Notes: generated by a model not told the origin, from the letters alone. Positions 26,384 to 34,448 are shown, counted from the first letter of the stretch. The stretch: 47,525 nt of DNA from Limisphaerales bacterium (GCA_003134375.1 PLAY01000060.1:6773-54297), one strand, 5' to 3'. Numbers and translations: made by a program.

Positions 26384-26497
26384 ATGGGCAAACAATCCAA
26401 CAAAGTTGAAAATCGAAGCCGCCGGAAACGCTACCTCAAACGCAAAAAGGTGGCGGCGAAAACGAAAAAAGCCGCAAAGTCCAAAACTGCGACTTGA
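26384..26497 (+). CDS. Very small basic protein
   Basis: 37 residues from ATG 26384, 15 of them Lys or Arg: MGKQSNKVENRSRRKRYLKR then an alternating KKVAAKTKKAAK tail. Likely nucleic-acid or ribosome associated by charge. I believe similar tiny proteins recur in the phylum, but I cannot confirm. It diverges from the SecD-like lipoprotein gene and is closed by a clear terminator, which supports a real transcript. Confidence 0.7.
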   Translation: MGKQSNKVENRSRRKRYLKRKKVAAKTKKAAKSKTAT

Positions 26498-26518
26498 GCG
26501 CAAGTCTTTTGAAAAATC

Positions 26519-26556
26519 AAAAGGCCATCCGAATGGGTGGCCTTTTCTGTTTTTTG
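26519..26556 (+). terminator. Terminator after the small basic protein gene
   Basis: AAAAGGCCATCC pairs with GGGTGGCCTTTT (one G:T) around a short loop, followed by CTG and six T. Confidence 0.9.
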
Positions 26557-26574
26557 CGCAAATTGTTTGATTCT

Positions 26575-26775
26575 TCAAAAACAAACTTCTTCACCGCGCG
26601 GAATTTCCGGCGAAAATCCGGTGAATAATTCTTCGTTCAAATCAAGCGAACAGTTCGATTCCATTGGCTGATTCGAGTTGTTCGCAGGTTGTTCACGGGC
26701 CGTTTTCGGTGAACAAACTGTGCATATCAATTCGTTGTCGGTTTGGGAATTTGAGTTATTATGTTCACAGTTCAT
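26575..26775 (-). CDS. Doubtful 66-codon frame
   Basis: An ATG-to-stop frame on the minus strand, Asn- and Ser-rich, with two Cys (ICTVC) and a start beside the predicted promoter of the structured RNA on the other strand. Composition is AT-richer than the surroundings. Several GTTC/GAAC half-sites run through it. No recognisable domain; it may be regulatory DNA rather than a gene. Confidence 0.2.
   Translation of the reverse strand: MNCEHNNSNSQTDNELICTVCSPKTAREQPANNSNQPMESNCSLDLNEELFTGFSPEIPRGEEVCF
26684..26712. promoter_or_regulatory. Inverted GTTCAC/GTGAAC site upstream of the structured RNA
   Basis: TTGTTCAC and GTGAACAA face each other across about 12 bases. A second palindrome CGAACAGTTCG lies at 26645-26656, and further GTTCA half-sites continue to the promoter. 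This looks like a cluster of operator half-sites; the factor is unknown. Confidence 0.45.
26735..26762 (+). promoter_or_regulatory. Sigma-70-like promoter for the structured RNA
   Basis: TTGTCG at 26735-26740 and TATTAT at 26757-26762 are separated by 16 bases. Transcription would start near 26769, just before the first stem of the structured region. Confidence 0.5.
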
Positions 26776-27645
26776 TGAAAGAACGAAACGGACGGTAAAG
26801 ATCGAAAGGTTGAGTTGTCCGTTTCAGGATAATCCCAGGTGACTGGGGAAAAGTTGGGTCAGGCTGGTTGGCCCGGCTCCTCTGAAGTTGGATCGCAAGG
26901 TTTGATGAGGAGGCAGAATTCACCAGTTCCTCTGGCGGTGTTCGCACACCGTCAAATGCGAATGAGGGACTTGGCGGCGAGGGGCGATGAGAAGCCGCTC
27001 CAAGCCGGGTCAAGTAGTTCAGGCTGGTTTCGAGCCTGGGCGAATCGCAGTTACCCAGAGGGTATCCGGTTGCTACTGCGCATCAGCACGGACGGGCGAC
27101 TCTGGCGGTCACGCAAAAAAACGGGATCCGCCAAAAGAAAGACGCCGAAAGGCGGGACAAAATGAGCGTTCGCACCGGGAAGGACACGACGGCTCGGCAG
27201 GCTGCGTGAAAACCTTCCAAGCGCCGGCGATGTTAAAAACGACACCGCTGGGCTGTGAGCGAAAACAACCTGAGAGTGAAGAGGCGAGACCCGTGGCTTC
27301 GGGCGAACGCACCGTCAAAAGCGGTGGCTGACCCGGGGCTAGTGGTGGAGACGCGAAGAGCAAATCACAGACGTGTCTTCATCTGGTTTGCAAGCTGGTG
27401 GCGCAACCATCAGTAAAGCAGGCTGAAAAGCCTCACTCGAAATCCAGTGTCCGCAAGGCGCTGGACGGCCCTGCCACGAGGCCGAAGACTCCGCTTGCCG
27501 TGGAGAATGGCGTCGGGAAGCTGACAGCCTCCGAAAGGGGCGCGCCTAATGTCGGCATGGGAAAGAGAGCTTGGCGCACTCCCATCCCCCATTTGTCCCT
27601 GCTCGACCGCAAGGCCGGGCAGGGACTTATTGTTTTTGGAGGAGA
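26770..27645 (+). ncRNA. Candidate large structured non-coding RNA (about 0.87 kb)
   Basis: No convincing protein frame spans this stretch, but perfect hairpins follow each other: 26785-26793 with 26817-26825 (nine pairs); 26834-26847 (CCCAG, GTGA loop, CTGGG); 26877-26882 with 26907-26912; 26936-26951 (CGGTGT/ACACCG); 26970-26978 with 26994-27004; 27020-27038 (CAGGCT/AGCCTG, seven-base T-loop-like loop); 27046-27051 with 27075-27080 enclosing 27052-27064; 27103-27108 with 27128-27133; 27143-27154 (GAAA loop); 27395-27413; 27420-27433 (AGGCT, GAAA, AGCCT); 27444-27464; 27474-27478 with 27499-27503; 27529-27540 (GAAA loop). GNRA loops read correctly only on this strand. A promoter-like site precedes it and a strong terminator ends it. 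It is not tmRNA, RNase P RNA or 6S RNA by any motif I know. Comparable in size to GOLLD-class RNAs; class unknown. Confidence 0.7.
27595..27637 (+). terminator. Terminator of the structured RNA
   Basis: GTCCCTGC at 27595-27602 pairs perfectly with GCAGGGAC at 27619-27626; the inner arm is capped by a GCAA loop; TTATTGTTTTT follows. Confidence 0.9.
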
Positions 27646-27649
27646 GAAA

Positions 27650-27758
27650 ACATCGAACATTGAACATTGAACGCCCAACATCGAATCGAAAACAAGTCGT
27701 TGAATCGCATCTCCATTGGATGTTCGGAGTTCGATGTTGGATGTTTTCCAATGGTTGA
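27650..27758. repeat. GAACATTGAACATCGAAC inverted repeat, copy 1
   Basis: Units of CATCGAACATTGAACATTG on the left face GTTCGATGTTGGATGTT on the right. A second copy lies at 35282-35372. It separates the structured RNA terminator from cysK. Confidence 0.75.
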
Positions 27759-27836
27759 AAAATTCCTCTTGCCCTCGTCCCAAACTCGTCACAATCTTGA
27801 CTAACAACAATAATTAAACGAGTTTTGAAAAGCTTT

Positions 27837-28820
27837 ATGGGACGCATTTATAATAACATCGTCGAAACCGTCGGGCGCACTCCCTTGGTCAAACTGAACA
27901 AAGTCACCGCCGGCCTGCACGCCACCATCCTTCTCAAGTGCGAATATTTCAATCCGCTCAGCAGCGTCAAGGATCGCATCGGAATGGCGATGATTGAGGA
28001 CGCCGAAAAGCGCGGCATCCTCAAAAAAGACACCGTCATCATCGAGCCGACGAGCGGCAACACCGGCATTGCGCTCGCCTTCGTCGCGGCCGCCAAGGGT
28101 TACAAAATCATTTTGACCATGCCCGAAACGATGTCGGTGGAACGTCGCACGCTTTTGGCGATGCTCGGTGCAAAGCTGGTTTTGACGCCCGGCGCTGAGG
28201 GCATGAAGGGCGCGATTGCCCGCGCGGAACAGCTCGCCAAGGAAACGCCGAACGCCTGGATTCCGCAGCAGTTTGAAAATCCGGCCAACGTGGAAATTCA
28301 TCGCAAGACCACGGCGGAGGAAATTTGGGCCGACACGGACGGCAAGGTGGATATTTTGGTTGCGGGTGTCGGGACGGGCGGCACCATTACCGGCTGTGCA
28401 GAGGTGATCAAAGCGCGCAAACCGTCATTTGAAGCCATCGCGGTGGATCCCAAGGATTCGCCGGTTATTGCGCAAACACTGGCTGGCCAGCCATTGAAGC
28501 CCGGCCCTCATAAAATCCAGGGATTGGGTGCCGGGTTTATTCCCAAGAACCTGCATTTAAAGGATGAGAAGGGCAATCCGCTGATCAAGGAATCCATTCC
28601 CGTCGCCAACGACGACGCGTTTGCCATGGCGCGGCGGCTGGCCAAGGAAGAGGGAATTTTGTGCGGCATTTCATCTGGCGCGAACGTCTGGGCGGCGATC
28701 CAGGTTGCCAAACGTCCTGAAAACAAAGGCAAGCTGATCGTTACCATCGCACCGTCCACCGGCGAACGTTACCTCAGCACGCCCTTGGCTGCCGAAGCGA
28801 AGGCGGAAGTGGGCGGATAA
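27837..28820 (+). CDS. cysK: Cysteine synthase A
   Basis: 327 residues from ATG 27837 ([20 protein letters not shown]), the standard start; TTG 27825 is less likely. PLP enzyme making cysteine from O-acetylserine and sulfide. The PLP Lys is in [23 protein letters not shown], the substrate loop, [10 protein letters not shown] and [11 protein letters not shown] bind cofactor and substrate. Intact and of normal length. The 5' region carries the GAACATTG repeat and follows the terminator of the structured RNA. Confidence 0.95.
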   Translation: MGRIYNNIVETVGRTPLVKLNKVTAGLHATILLKCEYFNPLSSVKDRIGMAMIEDAEKRGILKKDTVIIEPTSGNTGIALAFVAAAKGYKIILTMPETMSVERRTLLAMLGAKLVLTPGAEGMKGAIARAEQLAKETPNAWIPQQFENPANVEIHRKTTAEEIWADTDGKVDILVAGVGTGGTITGCAEVIKARKPSFEAIAVDPKDSPVIAQTLAGQPLKPGPHKIQGLGAGFIPKNLHLKDEKGNPLIKESIPVANDDAFAMARRLAKEEGILCGISSGANVWAAIQVAKRPENKGKLIVTIAPSTGERYLSTPLAAEAKAEVGG

Positions 28821-29052
28821 GGCAAGAGGAGTATTGGAATGATGGAGTAATGGAAAATTGAACCCCGCCCGCCCATTGCTCCAATGTGTCATTTCACCAA
28901 TTTCTTTAAAATAATTGTTGCGTTCGGCGGGTTTTGCCCGTAATCATTGGGTGTCGAAGGTTTTAAGGACCTCGTTTTTGCGGGGTTGCTTCCAAGATTC
29001 AACAATTCAAAACTGGTTTAGGGATTAATTCCTGCCTTCGAGTACACAAAAT

Positions 29053-30195
29053 ATGAGTGGTTCAGAAAACAACGACGATAAAACGTCCAATTACGGTGCG
29101 GGCTTTCTGGAGATTTCCGAGAAGGGCTTCGGCTTTCTCCGCACGGTAGCCAACCATTTTCATCCCAAACCGACCGACATTTTTGTCACGCCGGACACCA
29201 TCCGACGCAGTTTCCTGCGCGAAGGCAGCTACGTCGCCGGGCCGACGCAGCCGCCGCATCGCGGCACGAGTCCGCAGCTCAAGGCCGTTGACAAGGTCAA
29301 TGAAATGCCGTTTGAGGATTACACCAAGGCCGTCCGCTTTGAAAACCTCACCACGATTGATCCGATCGAAAAGTTCAACCTCGAAACCACTCCCGACCTG
29401 CTCGAAACGCGCATCATTGACCTCGTCACGCCGATTGGCAAGGGCACGCGCGGGTTGATTGTCTCCCCGCCGCGCAGCGGCAAGACCACCATTCTCAAGC
29501 AAATCTGCAACGCCATCACCACGAACCATCCCGAGGTCTATGTCATGGTGCTGCTCATTGACGAACGTCCGGAGGAAGTCACGGATTTCCAACGTTCGGT
29601 CAAAGCCGAGGTGGTTGCGTCGTCGAACGACATGGATTTGGAAACGCACGTCCGCCTTTCGCGTTTCATGGTTGAGCGTTGCCGGCGCATCGTCGAATCC
29701 GGCAAGGACGCTTTTATATTGATGGATTCGCTCACGCGCATCGCCCGCGCCTACAACAGCGTTCATGGCGGCAGCGGCCGCACGATGACCGGCGGGGTGG
29801 ACGCGCGCGCGCTGGAAATCCCGCGCAAGATGTTCGCCTCGGCGCGCAAAATTGAGGAAGGCGGTTCACTGACGATTCTGGCCACCGCGCTCGTGGACAC
29901 CGGGTCGCGCATGGACGAATTGATTTTCCAGGAGTTCAAAGGCACGGGCAACATGGAATTGATTCTCGACCGCAAACTGTCCGACCGGCGGTTGTTCCCG
30001 GCCATTGACATTCCCAAGAGCGGCACGCGCAAGGAGGAAAAACTTTTCCCGGCCAAATATCTTGAAGCCATCCGCAAATTGCGCCGCACGATGGTGGATT
30101 TGAACCCCATCGAAGCGATGGAAACGCTCACCGCCGCGCTCAAGAAACATAAGACTAACGAGGAGTTGCTCGCCAAGCTGGAAAAGGGCTGTTGA
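29053..30195 (+). CDS. rho: Transcription termination factor Rho
   Basis: 380 residues, shorter than the 419 of E. coli because the N-terminal helical Rho_N subdomain is reduced to about 14 residues; the cold-shock-like RNA-binding fold begins at GAGFLEISEKGFGFLRT. The helicase part is complete: Walker A in LIVSPPRSGKTTILKQ (about residue 135), Walker B in DAFILMDSLTRIARAYN, Q-loop GGSGRTMTGGVDARALEIP, R-loop GSRMDELIFQEFKGTGNME. It works as a hexamer on nascent RNA. The 232-base leader lacks a gene and carries a hairpin-like stretch near 28955-28985, where autoregulation of rho is possible but not shown. Confidence 0.95.
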   Translation: MSGSENNDDKTSNYGAGFLEISEKGFGFLRTVANHFHPKPTDIFVTPDTIRRSFLREGSYVAGPTQPPHRGTSPQLKAVDKVNEMPFEDYTKAVRFENLTTIDPIEKFNLETTPDLLETRIIDLVTPIGKGTRGLIVSPPRSGKTTILKQICNAITTNHPEVYVMVLLIDERPEEVTDFQRSVKAEVVASSNDMDLETHVRLSRFMVERCRRIVESGKDAFILMDSLTRIARAYNSVHGGSGRTMTGGVDARALEIPRKMFASARKIEEGGSLTILATALVDTGSRMDELIFQEFKGTGNMELILDRKLSDRRLFPAIDIPKSGTRKEEKLFPAKYLEAIRKLRRTMVDLNPIEAMETLTAALKKHKTNEELLAKLEKGC

Positions 30196-30224
30196 GTTGG
30201 AAGGCGGGCGGGCTCGGGACTGGC

Positions 30225-31043
30225 ATGTTCGGATTTCTTAAAAAACGCCGCCGTGACAGCATTCGGAGCCGGCCATTCCCTTCAGAATGGCGCGACATTC
30301 TTTTGCGCCATTATTCCATGTATTCCCGCCTCCCGCCGGCGGATCGCCGGGAGTTGGAGGGCCACATTCACGTTTTCCTGGCGGAGAAACGGTTCGAAGG
30401 CTGTGGCGGACAGGAAATCACCGATGAAGTGCGGGTGTTGATCGCGGCGCAGGCGTGCCTGTTGCTGCTGCACCGGGACACGGACTGTTACCCGCTCCTG
30501 CACAGCATCCTGGTTTATCCCTCCAGCTACATTGCCAAAACGTGGTACTGGGAAAAGGACGGGACGATTACCGAAGGAGAGCAGGCACGAGGAGGTGAAT
30601 CCTGGCCGCACGGGACGGTGGTCCTGGCGTGGGATGGGGCGATCGCCGGCGCGGTGGAACTGAACAAGAGCCGGAATCTGGTCATTCACGAGTTTGCGCA
30701 CCAGCTTGATCATGAGGACGGCATCACTGACGGCGCACCGCTCCTGAGCGGGTCAAACTTGTGGCAAATTCACCACCGCTACCAAACATGGGCCAAAGTT
30801 CTGAGCGCAGAATTTCACCAACTTCGCCGCGCGGCGGAAGACGGCCGGGAGACGGTCCTGGACACGTATGGTGCCCAAAATCCCGCGGAGTTTTTCGCCG
30901 TGGCCACGGAATGCTTTTTCGAGAAACCCGCTCAACTGAAAGAACGGCATCCGGCTTTGTATGCCGAATTGAAAGAATTCTACCGGCAAGACCCATTGCT
31001 CTATGCGCCAGCAAGCCCTGAGAAAAATGAAATTTCAACATAA
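30225..31043 (+). CDS. mtfA: MtfA-type zinc peptidase (M90 family)
   Basis: 272 residues from ATG 30225 (MFGFLKKRRR), the usual start; the longer frame starts in the rho tail. MtfA of E. coli is a cytoplasmic aminopeptidase-like enzyme that binds the repressor Mlc. Zinc site HEFAH in LVIHEFAHQLDHEDG, with the third ligand in NPAEFFAVATECFFEKP. Other family blocks: LPPADRRELEGHIHVFLAEK, ITDEVRVLIAAQACLLLL and YPSSYIAK. It lies 29 bases after rho. Confidence 0.93.
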   Translation: MFGFLKKRRRDSIRSRPFPSEWRDILLRHYSMYSRLPPADRRELEGHIHVFLAEKRFEGCGGQEITDEVRVLIAAQACLLLLHRDTDCYPLLHSILVYPSSYIAKTWYWEKDGTITEGEQARGGESWPHGTVVLAWDGAIAGAVELNKSRNLVIHEFAHQLDHEDGITDGAPLLSGSNLWQIHHRYQTWAKVLSAEFHQLRRAAEDGRETVLDTYGAQNPAEFFAVATECFFEKPAQLKERHPALYAELKEFYRQDPLLYAPASPEKNEIST

Positions 31044-32049
31044 GAACCAATCCCAGCCGAGAATGACGGATGCGGGGTCGCTCCATTCGCGGCCGCCGCT
31101 GGAGCGGATGTTGCGCATCCATCAGGCGCTTCAGTCCGGCAAATTCCCCAACGCCTCCACGCTCGCCCGCGAGATCGAAGTCGCCACCAAGACGATTCAT
31201 CGCGACATCGAGTTCATGCGCGACCGGCTGGGCCTGCCGGTCGAGTTCCATCCGGGCAAAAATGGCTATCATTACACCGAGGAAGTAAGCGCGTTCCCGA
31301 ACATCCAGATCACCGAGGGTGAGCTTTTCGCACTCATCGTCGCCGAAAAGGCGCTCCAGCAATATCGCGGTACGAGCTTCGAGAAACCGATCCTCAGCGC
31401 CATCCGGAAAATGGAGCAGTCGCTGCCCGACACCATTTCGCTCAACCTTGCCGATATCGAGCAGACGATTTCCTTCCGCACCCGCGCCGAGCCGATTTTG
31501 AATCTCGAAATATTCGACACGCTGGCCCGGGCGGCCGCGCACCGGCAACAAATCGAACTGGCCTATCGCAAACCTGGTCAGCCGCAGCCGGAGAAGCGCC
31601 TCGTTGACCCATATCATCTGGCGAACATTAATGGCGAATGGTATCTGTTCGCCTACGATCACGCGCGCAAGGACATCCGCACCTTCGTGCCCGCGCGCGT
31701 GCAATCCGTGAAGCTGACCGGCCAGACCTTCGAACGTCCGCAAAAGTTCTCGCTCGAAAAACGGTTGCGCGACAGCTTCGGTGTCCACTCCGGCGAAGGC
31801 GAATACGAGGTGGTCATCCGTTTCAATGCGCGTGCCGCCGATTACGTCCGCGAAAAGAAGTGGCACGAATCGCAGCTACTCCGCGAACTGAAGGGCGGGG
31901 GAGTGGAATTGAGAATGAAACTTTCGAGCTTGATGGAAATCGAGCGCTGGATTTTGAGTTGGGGCGGGGACGCGAAAGTTTTGAAGCCGCGAGAATTGGC
32001 GGTAGCTATTCGCAATTCAGCCCAGAGGATTCTTGATTCTTCGAGATAA
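31027..32049 (+). CDS. WYL-domain transcriptional regulator
   Basis: 340 residues from ATG 31027; ATG 31003 and 31063 are also possible. An N-terminal helix-turn-helix of DeoR/YafY type (PNASTLAREIEVATKTIHRDIEFM) is followed by a WYL sensor domain (residues about 160-260: RLVDPYHLANINGEWYLFAYDH, DIRTFVPARVQSVKLT) and a C-terminal extension. WYL domains bind nucleic-acid or nucleotide ligands and often regulate DNA repair or phage defence; no target is visible here. It overlaps the end of mtfA by 17 bases, implying co-expression. Confidence 0.88.
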   Translation: MKFQHKNQSQPRMTDAGSLHSRPPLERMLRIHQALQSGKFPNASTLAREIEVATKTIHRDIEFMRDRLGLPVEFHPGKNGYHYTEEVSAFPNIQITEGELFALIVAEKALQQYRGTSFEKPILSAIRKMEQSLPDTISLNLADIEQTISFRTRAEPILNLEIFDTLARAAAHRQQIELAYRKPGQPQPEKRLVDPYHLANINGEWYLFAYDHARKDIRTFVPARVQSVKLTGQTFERPQKFSLEKRLRDSFGVHSGEGEYEVVIRFNARAADYVREKKWHESQLLRELKGGGVELRMKLSSLMEIERWILSWGGDAKVLKPRELAVAIRNSAQRILDSSR

Positions 32050-32154
32050 AAACTCTGGACAAAACGGGGCGACCGGCGTCTTCAGCGAACAGTTGGAAAA
32101 TCCGGGCTTCAAAGTGCCAATGTTGTTTGGGTTGTTAGGTGGGGTTAAAGCGCT

Positions 32155-32212
32155 TGTTGTGATGCGGTACGGCGCAAAATACGGACAATCGGTTCCCAGC
32201 ATGATCCATTTG
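32155..32212 (-). pseudogene. Short TatD-like remnant
   Basis: On the minus strand IMLGTDCPYFAPYRI resembles FMLETDCPYLAPVPY of the tatD gene at 34449-35255, and the nucleotides match well over about 45 bases (ATACGGACAATCGGTTCCCAGCATGA type). Nothing else of tatD is present, so it is a small stray fragment. The rest of 32050-32265 shows no gene. Confidence 0.5.
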
Positions 32213-32265
32213 TGATGTTTTCAGGGTTGAATCATCTGCTAATCTTGACGTAAGGTGGCTAGGTC

Positions 32266-32715
32266 ATGCGAATTGTCGGATTGATCCTCATGGTGTTGGC
32301 TCTGGCGTTCTCGTCGGTGCATGCCCAGCAATACTCCATTGACTGGTACAAAATCGCCGGGGGCGGCGGCACGAGCGCCGGCGGTGTTTATTCCGTCAGC
32401 GGTACCATCGGCCAGCACGATGCCGGCGGAGCGATGACGGGCGGTAACTATTCGCTCACTGGCGGATTCTGGGCGCTGATTTCCGTGGTGCAAACGCCCG
32501 GCGCGCCGCTGCTCACGATTTCTTTCAACCCTCAACTCTCAACCATCAACGTGTCGTGGCCGTCCCCTTCGACCGGCTGGACGTTGCAACAAAATTCGGA
32601 TTTGACGACGACCAGTTGGTCCACCAGCGGTGACATTTCCGACAACGGGACGATCAAGAGCATCACCATCGCATCGCCGACGGGGAATTTGTTCTTCCGG
32701 CTGCGCAATCCGTAG
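32266..32715 (+). CDS. Small secreted protein of the Verrucomicrobia SIDW/GGGG type
   Basis: 149 residues. Signal peptide (IVGLILMVLALAFSSVHAQ), then YSIDWYKIAGGGGTSAGGVYS, GTIGQHDAGG and GGNYSLTGGFWAL, a pattern seen in many small secreted Verrucomicrobia proteins. The C-terminal half (WTLQQNSDLTTTSW, FFRLRNP) is a Trp/Arg-containing module that in the phylum often ends larger secreted proteins. No function is known to me. The low complexity around 32355-32400 is genuine. Confidence 0.8.
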   Translation: MRIVGLILMVLALAFSSVHAQQYSIDWYKIAGGGGTSAGGVYSVSGTIGQHDAGGAMTGGNYSLTGGFWALISVVQTPGAPLLTISFNPQLSTINVSWPSPSTGWTLQQNSDLTTTSWSTSGDISDNGTIKSITIASPTGNLFFRLRNP

Positions 32716-32717
32716 CA

Positions 32718-32783
32718 GTCCCGCTCTGCGCGGGATGAGTCCGCTTGAACTTGGTTAAATAATGAGCCGACTGACGTCGGCTG
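32718..32783. repeat. Hairpin elements between two convergent genes
   Basis: CCCGCTCTGCGCGGG and AGCCGACTGACGTCGGCT are stem-forming repeats; the second is a perfect seven-pair stem. They separate the secreted protein from the hydrolase and could serve as a bidirectional terminator. Confidence 0.5.
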
Positions 32784-33551
32784 CTACGGTTGTTGATTCA
32801 TCCACTCCAAAACCTGCTTTGCTGCTTCCTTTGGCGCGGTGCTGAGGACGTTGTGGTCGGCGCGCCGGATGATTTTGTAATCGCGCAGGGCCGGACAATT
32901 TTTCCTGAGCCAGCGTCGGGTGAACGGCCAGGGCACGAGGGGATCGAGAATTCCAGTCAAGCCAAACACCGGCAGCGTGGTTTGGCTGGCAATCGGGCGC
33001 GGATCGGATTGGGCAATCAAATGCAGGCGATGCTGCGCGGCCCGGCGGTCCAGTTCCGTCCGGCGGACAACAAATTCGTCAATGGTCGCCAGCGTCTCCG
33101 GTGAACGGCGATACCGGAAGCGCGAGATTTTGGCAAAGCTGAATAAGATTCGCACGAACAACGCCGTGGAAATCCTGCCGGTGAGTTTTTCCGCCAGTCG
33201 CACCGCCCAGCGCATGGGATGCTTCACAAATCCGCCCGCCAGAATCACGCCCTGCGCCGGAAACTTCCCGCGTGCGACCATCGCCCACAAAACCTGCGAG
33301 CCATACGATTCGCCGAGCAGCCAGCCGGAGGTGATGCCATTGTGCGCCAGCGCGGTTTCGATGGTCGCCGCGTAATCGTCCAGCGACCACGTGAGCGTGC
33401 GCGGGTAGGTGATTTCGACGAAGCGCGCGTGGCCGCTGATGGCCTTGCGAAAGCTGCCGATGAGCGTCCAATCGCCGTGCAAGCCGGGCAGATAAATCAG
33501 TGTGGGCAGCGAAGGTTCGCCGTAAATGCGCAGTTGAAGTTCTTCGGCCAT
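32784..33551 (-). CDS. Alpha/beta hydrolase
   Basis: 255 residues, no signal peptide. Oxyanion strand PTLIYLPGLHGDWTLIGSF; nucleophile Ser in WLLGESYGSQVLWAM (GxSxG as GESYG); acid in GLTGILDPLVPWPFTRRW and catalytic His in RRADHNVLSTAP. Probable esterase or lipase; the substrate is unknown. Confidence 0.88.
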   Translation of the reverse strand: MAEELQLRIYGEPSLPTLIYLPGLHGDWTLIGSFRKAISGHARFVEITYPRTLTWSLDDYAATIETALAHNGITSGWLLGESYGSQVLWAMVARGKFPAQGVILAGGFVKHPMRWAVRLAEKLTGRISTALFVRILFSFAKISRFRYRRSPETLATIDEFVVRRTELDRRAAQHRLHLIAQSDPRPIASQTTLPVFGLTGILDPLVPWPFTRRWLRKNCPALRDYKIIRRADHNVLSTAPKEAAKQVLEWMNQQP

Positions 33552-33567
33552 TGTTTCAGCAATTTTC

Positions 33568-33728
33568 TTAAACTGGGGACTGGAAAGTCCCCAAAACCCG
33601 CAGACAAGAATGTCTGCGCCACGTAGCGCAGGCTTTTCCCCCTTCGCGTCGCGCCAAAGCGCCGCTCCGGCGCGACGGCGGCCAGCCTGCGGGTTCTGGC
33701 ATCTTTCCAGATGCCAGTCCTTGCCCGC
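33568..33728. repeat. Cluster of perfect hairpins
   Basis: GGGGACTGGAAAGTCCCC, GCAGACAAGAATGTCTGC and CTGGCATCTTTCCAGATGCCAG lie in a row in the gap between the hydrolase and the lipoprotein gene. They resemble the sub-units of the MITE-like element but lack its termini. Confidence 0.65.
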
Positions 33729-33737
33729 CTCGTTTTG

Positions 33738-34136
33738 TCAATCATATCGGACCAGGGTGGTCAACCCTTCCGGATTGGCGACATCCACGCCTTGAAGGAA
33801 GATAATGTGTTGATATCCGAGATTCTTCAGGCCAACAACCCAGGGGGTGCCGCGGTCGCGAAACTGGTCGCCAAACTCCTGTTCGGTATAATTCTCAAGA
33901 ATGACCACGGCTGTTTGATGTTGGGGCAATGCCACCGCCCGGGCCAGAAGCTGGTCATTACCTTCCTTGGCCGAGGGGGTCGGTTGAAGCATCTGGCAGG
34001 TCTGGTTGTCCCAGGATTGAATGACCAGTGCGGTATTGTCGGTGTTGTGAAATGCCCGGGACGGGGTCGCACACGAGGTCGAGATGATGGCCAATGCCAT
34101 CAGAGCCAATGAGGTGCAGATGTTTGATAATTTCAT
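33738..34136 (-). CDS. Small lipoprotein, paralogue of 14632-15030
   Basis: 132 residues. Signal with lipobox IISTSC at residue 22, then the same domain as the protein at 14632-15030 (about 70% identical by eye in the mature part, with differences concentrated in the KEGNDQLLARAV region). No recognised family. Unlike the first copy it has no tRNA-tail flank; a MITE-like element lies about 100 bases upstream. Confidence 0.8.
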   Translation of the reverse strand: MKLSNICTSLALMALAIISTSCATPSRAFHNTDNTALVIQSWDNQTCQMLQPTPSAKEGNDQLLARAVALPQHQTAVVILENYTEQEFGDQFRDRGTPWVVGLKNLGYQHIIFLQGVDVANPEGLTTLVRYD

Positions 34137-34234
34137 ATGTTCCTGCTGATTGATGCGTCAGTTTGGTTTGCTCTCTTCTTACCACTGCTTAATGCGCAAT
34201 TGCAATGCCATTGATTGCAGACCGATGTAATGCG

Positions 34235-34419
34235 GGCGCAACCGGATACTACCCCCCAACCGACCAGACGCGCCGGCTCGTAGCGCAGGTTTCCAAACCT
34301 GCTGTATCGCCGACTTCCCAGTCGGCAAGGCGTTGGAAATCACACAGTTTGCGGGTTTGGAAACCCGCGATACAGCAGACTTAGAAGTCTGCGCTACGGG
34401 GGTAGTGTCAAGCTGCGCC
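34235..34419 (-). repeat. MITE-like palindromic element, copy B
   Basis: Nearly identical in reverse to copy A at 605-787, including the core and both ends. The termini are GGCGCAACCGGATACTACC at one side and GGTAGTGTCAAGCTGCGCC at the other, an inverted pair. It sits in the gap between the lipoprotein and tatD. Confidence 0.85.
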
Positions 34420-34448
34420 TGATGCACTGTTCCAGTGGTTGGGTGTTG

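Noticed and set aside
26640-26770. LexA operator
   Set aside because: The half-sites resemble TGTTC/GAACA, but none has the short four-base spacing expected for LexA boxes.
26839-27331. Two overlapping plus-strand frames of about 110 codons
   Set aside because: They cross many perfect hairpins, have no domain character and cannot both be real; the structured-RNA reading explains the stretch better.
26770-27645. tmRNA, RNase P RNA or a group II intron
   Set aside because: No tmRNA ends or tag frame, no RNase P universal core (GAGGAAAGUC and its partner), and no domain V or maturase of a group II intron.
28821-29052. Riboswitch before rho
   Set aside because: Some hairpin potential, but no known riboswitch core; left as an unassigned leader.
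30724-31866. 380-codon minus-strand frame
   Set aside because: Antisense to mtfA and the WYL regulator; no recognisable domain.
34235-34419. CRISPR array
   Set aside because: The repeated hairpin units are nested palindromes with no regular spacers, and no cas genes are present.
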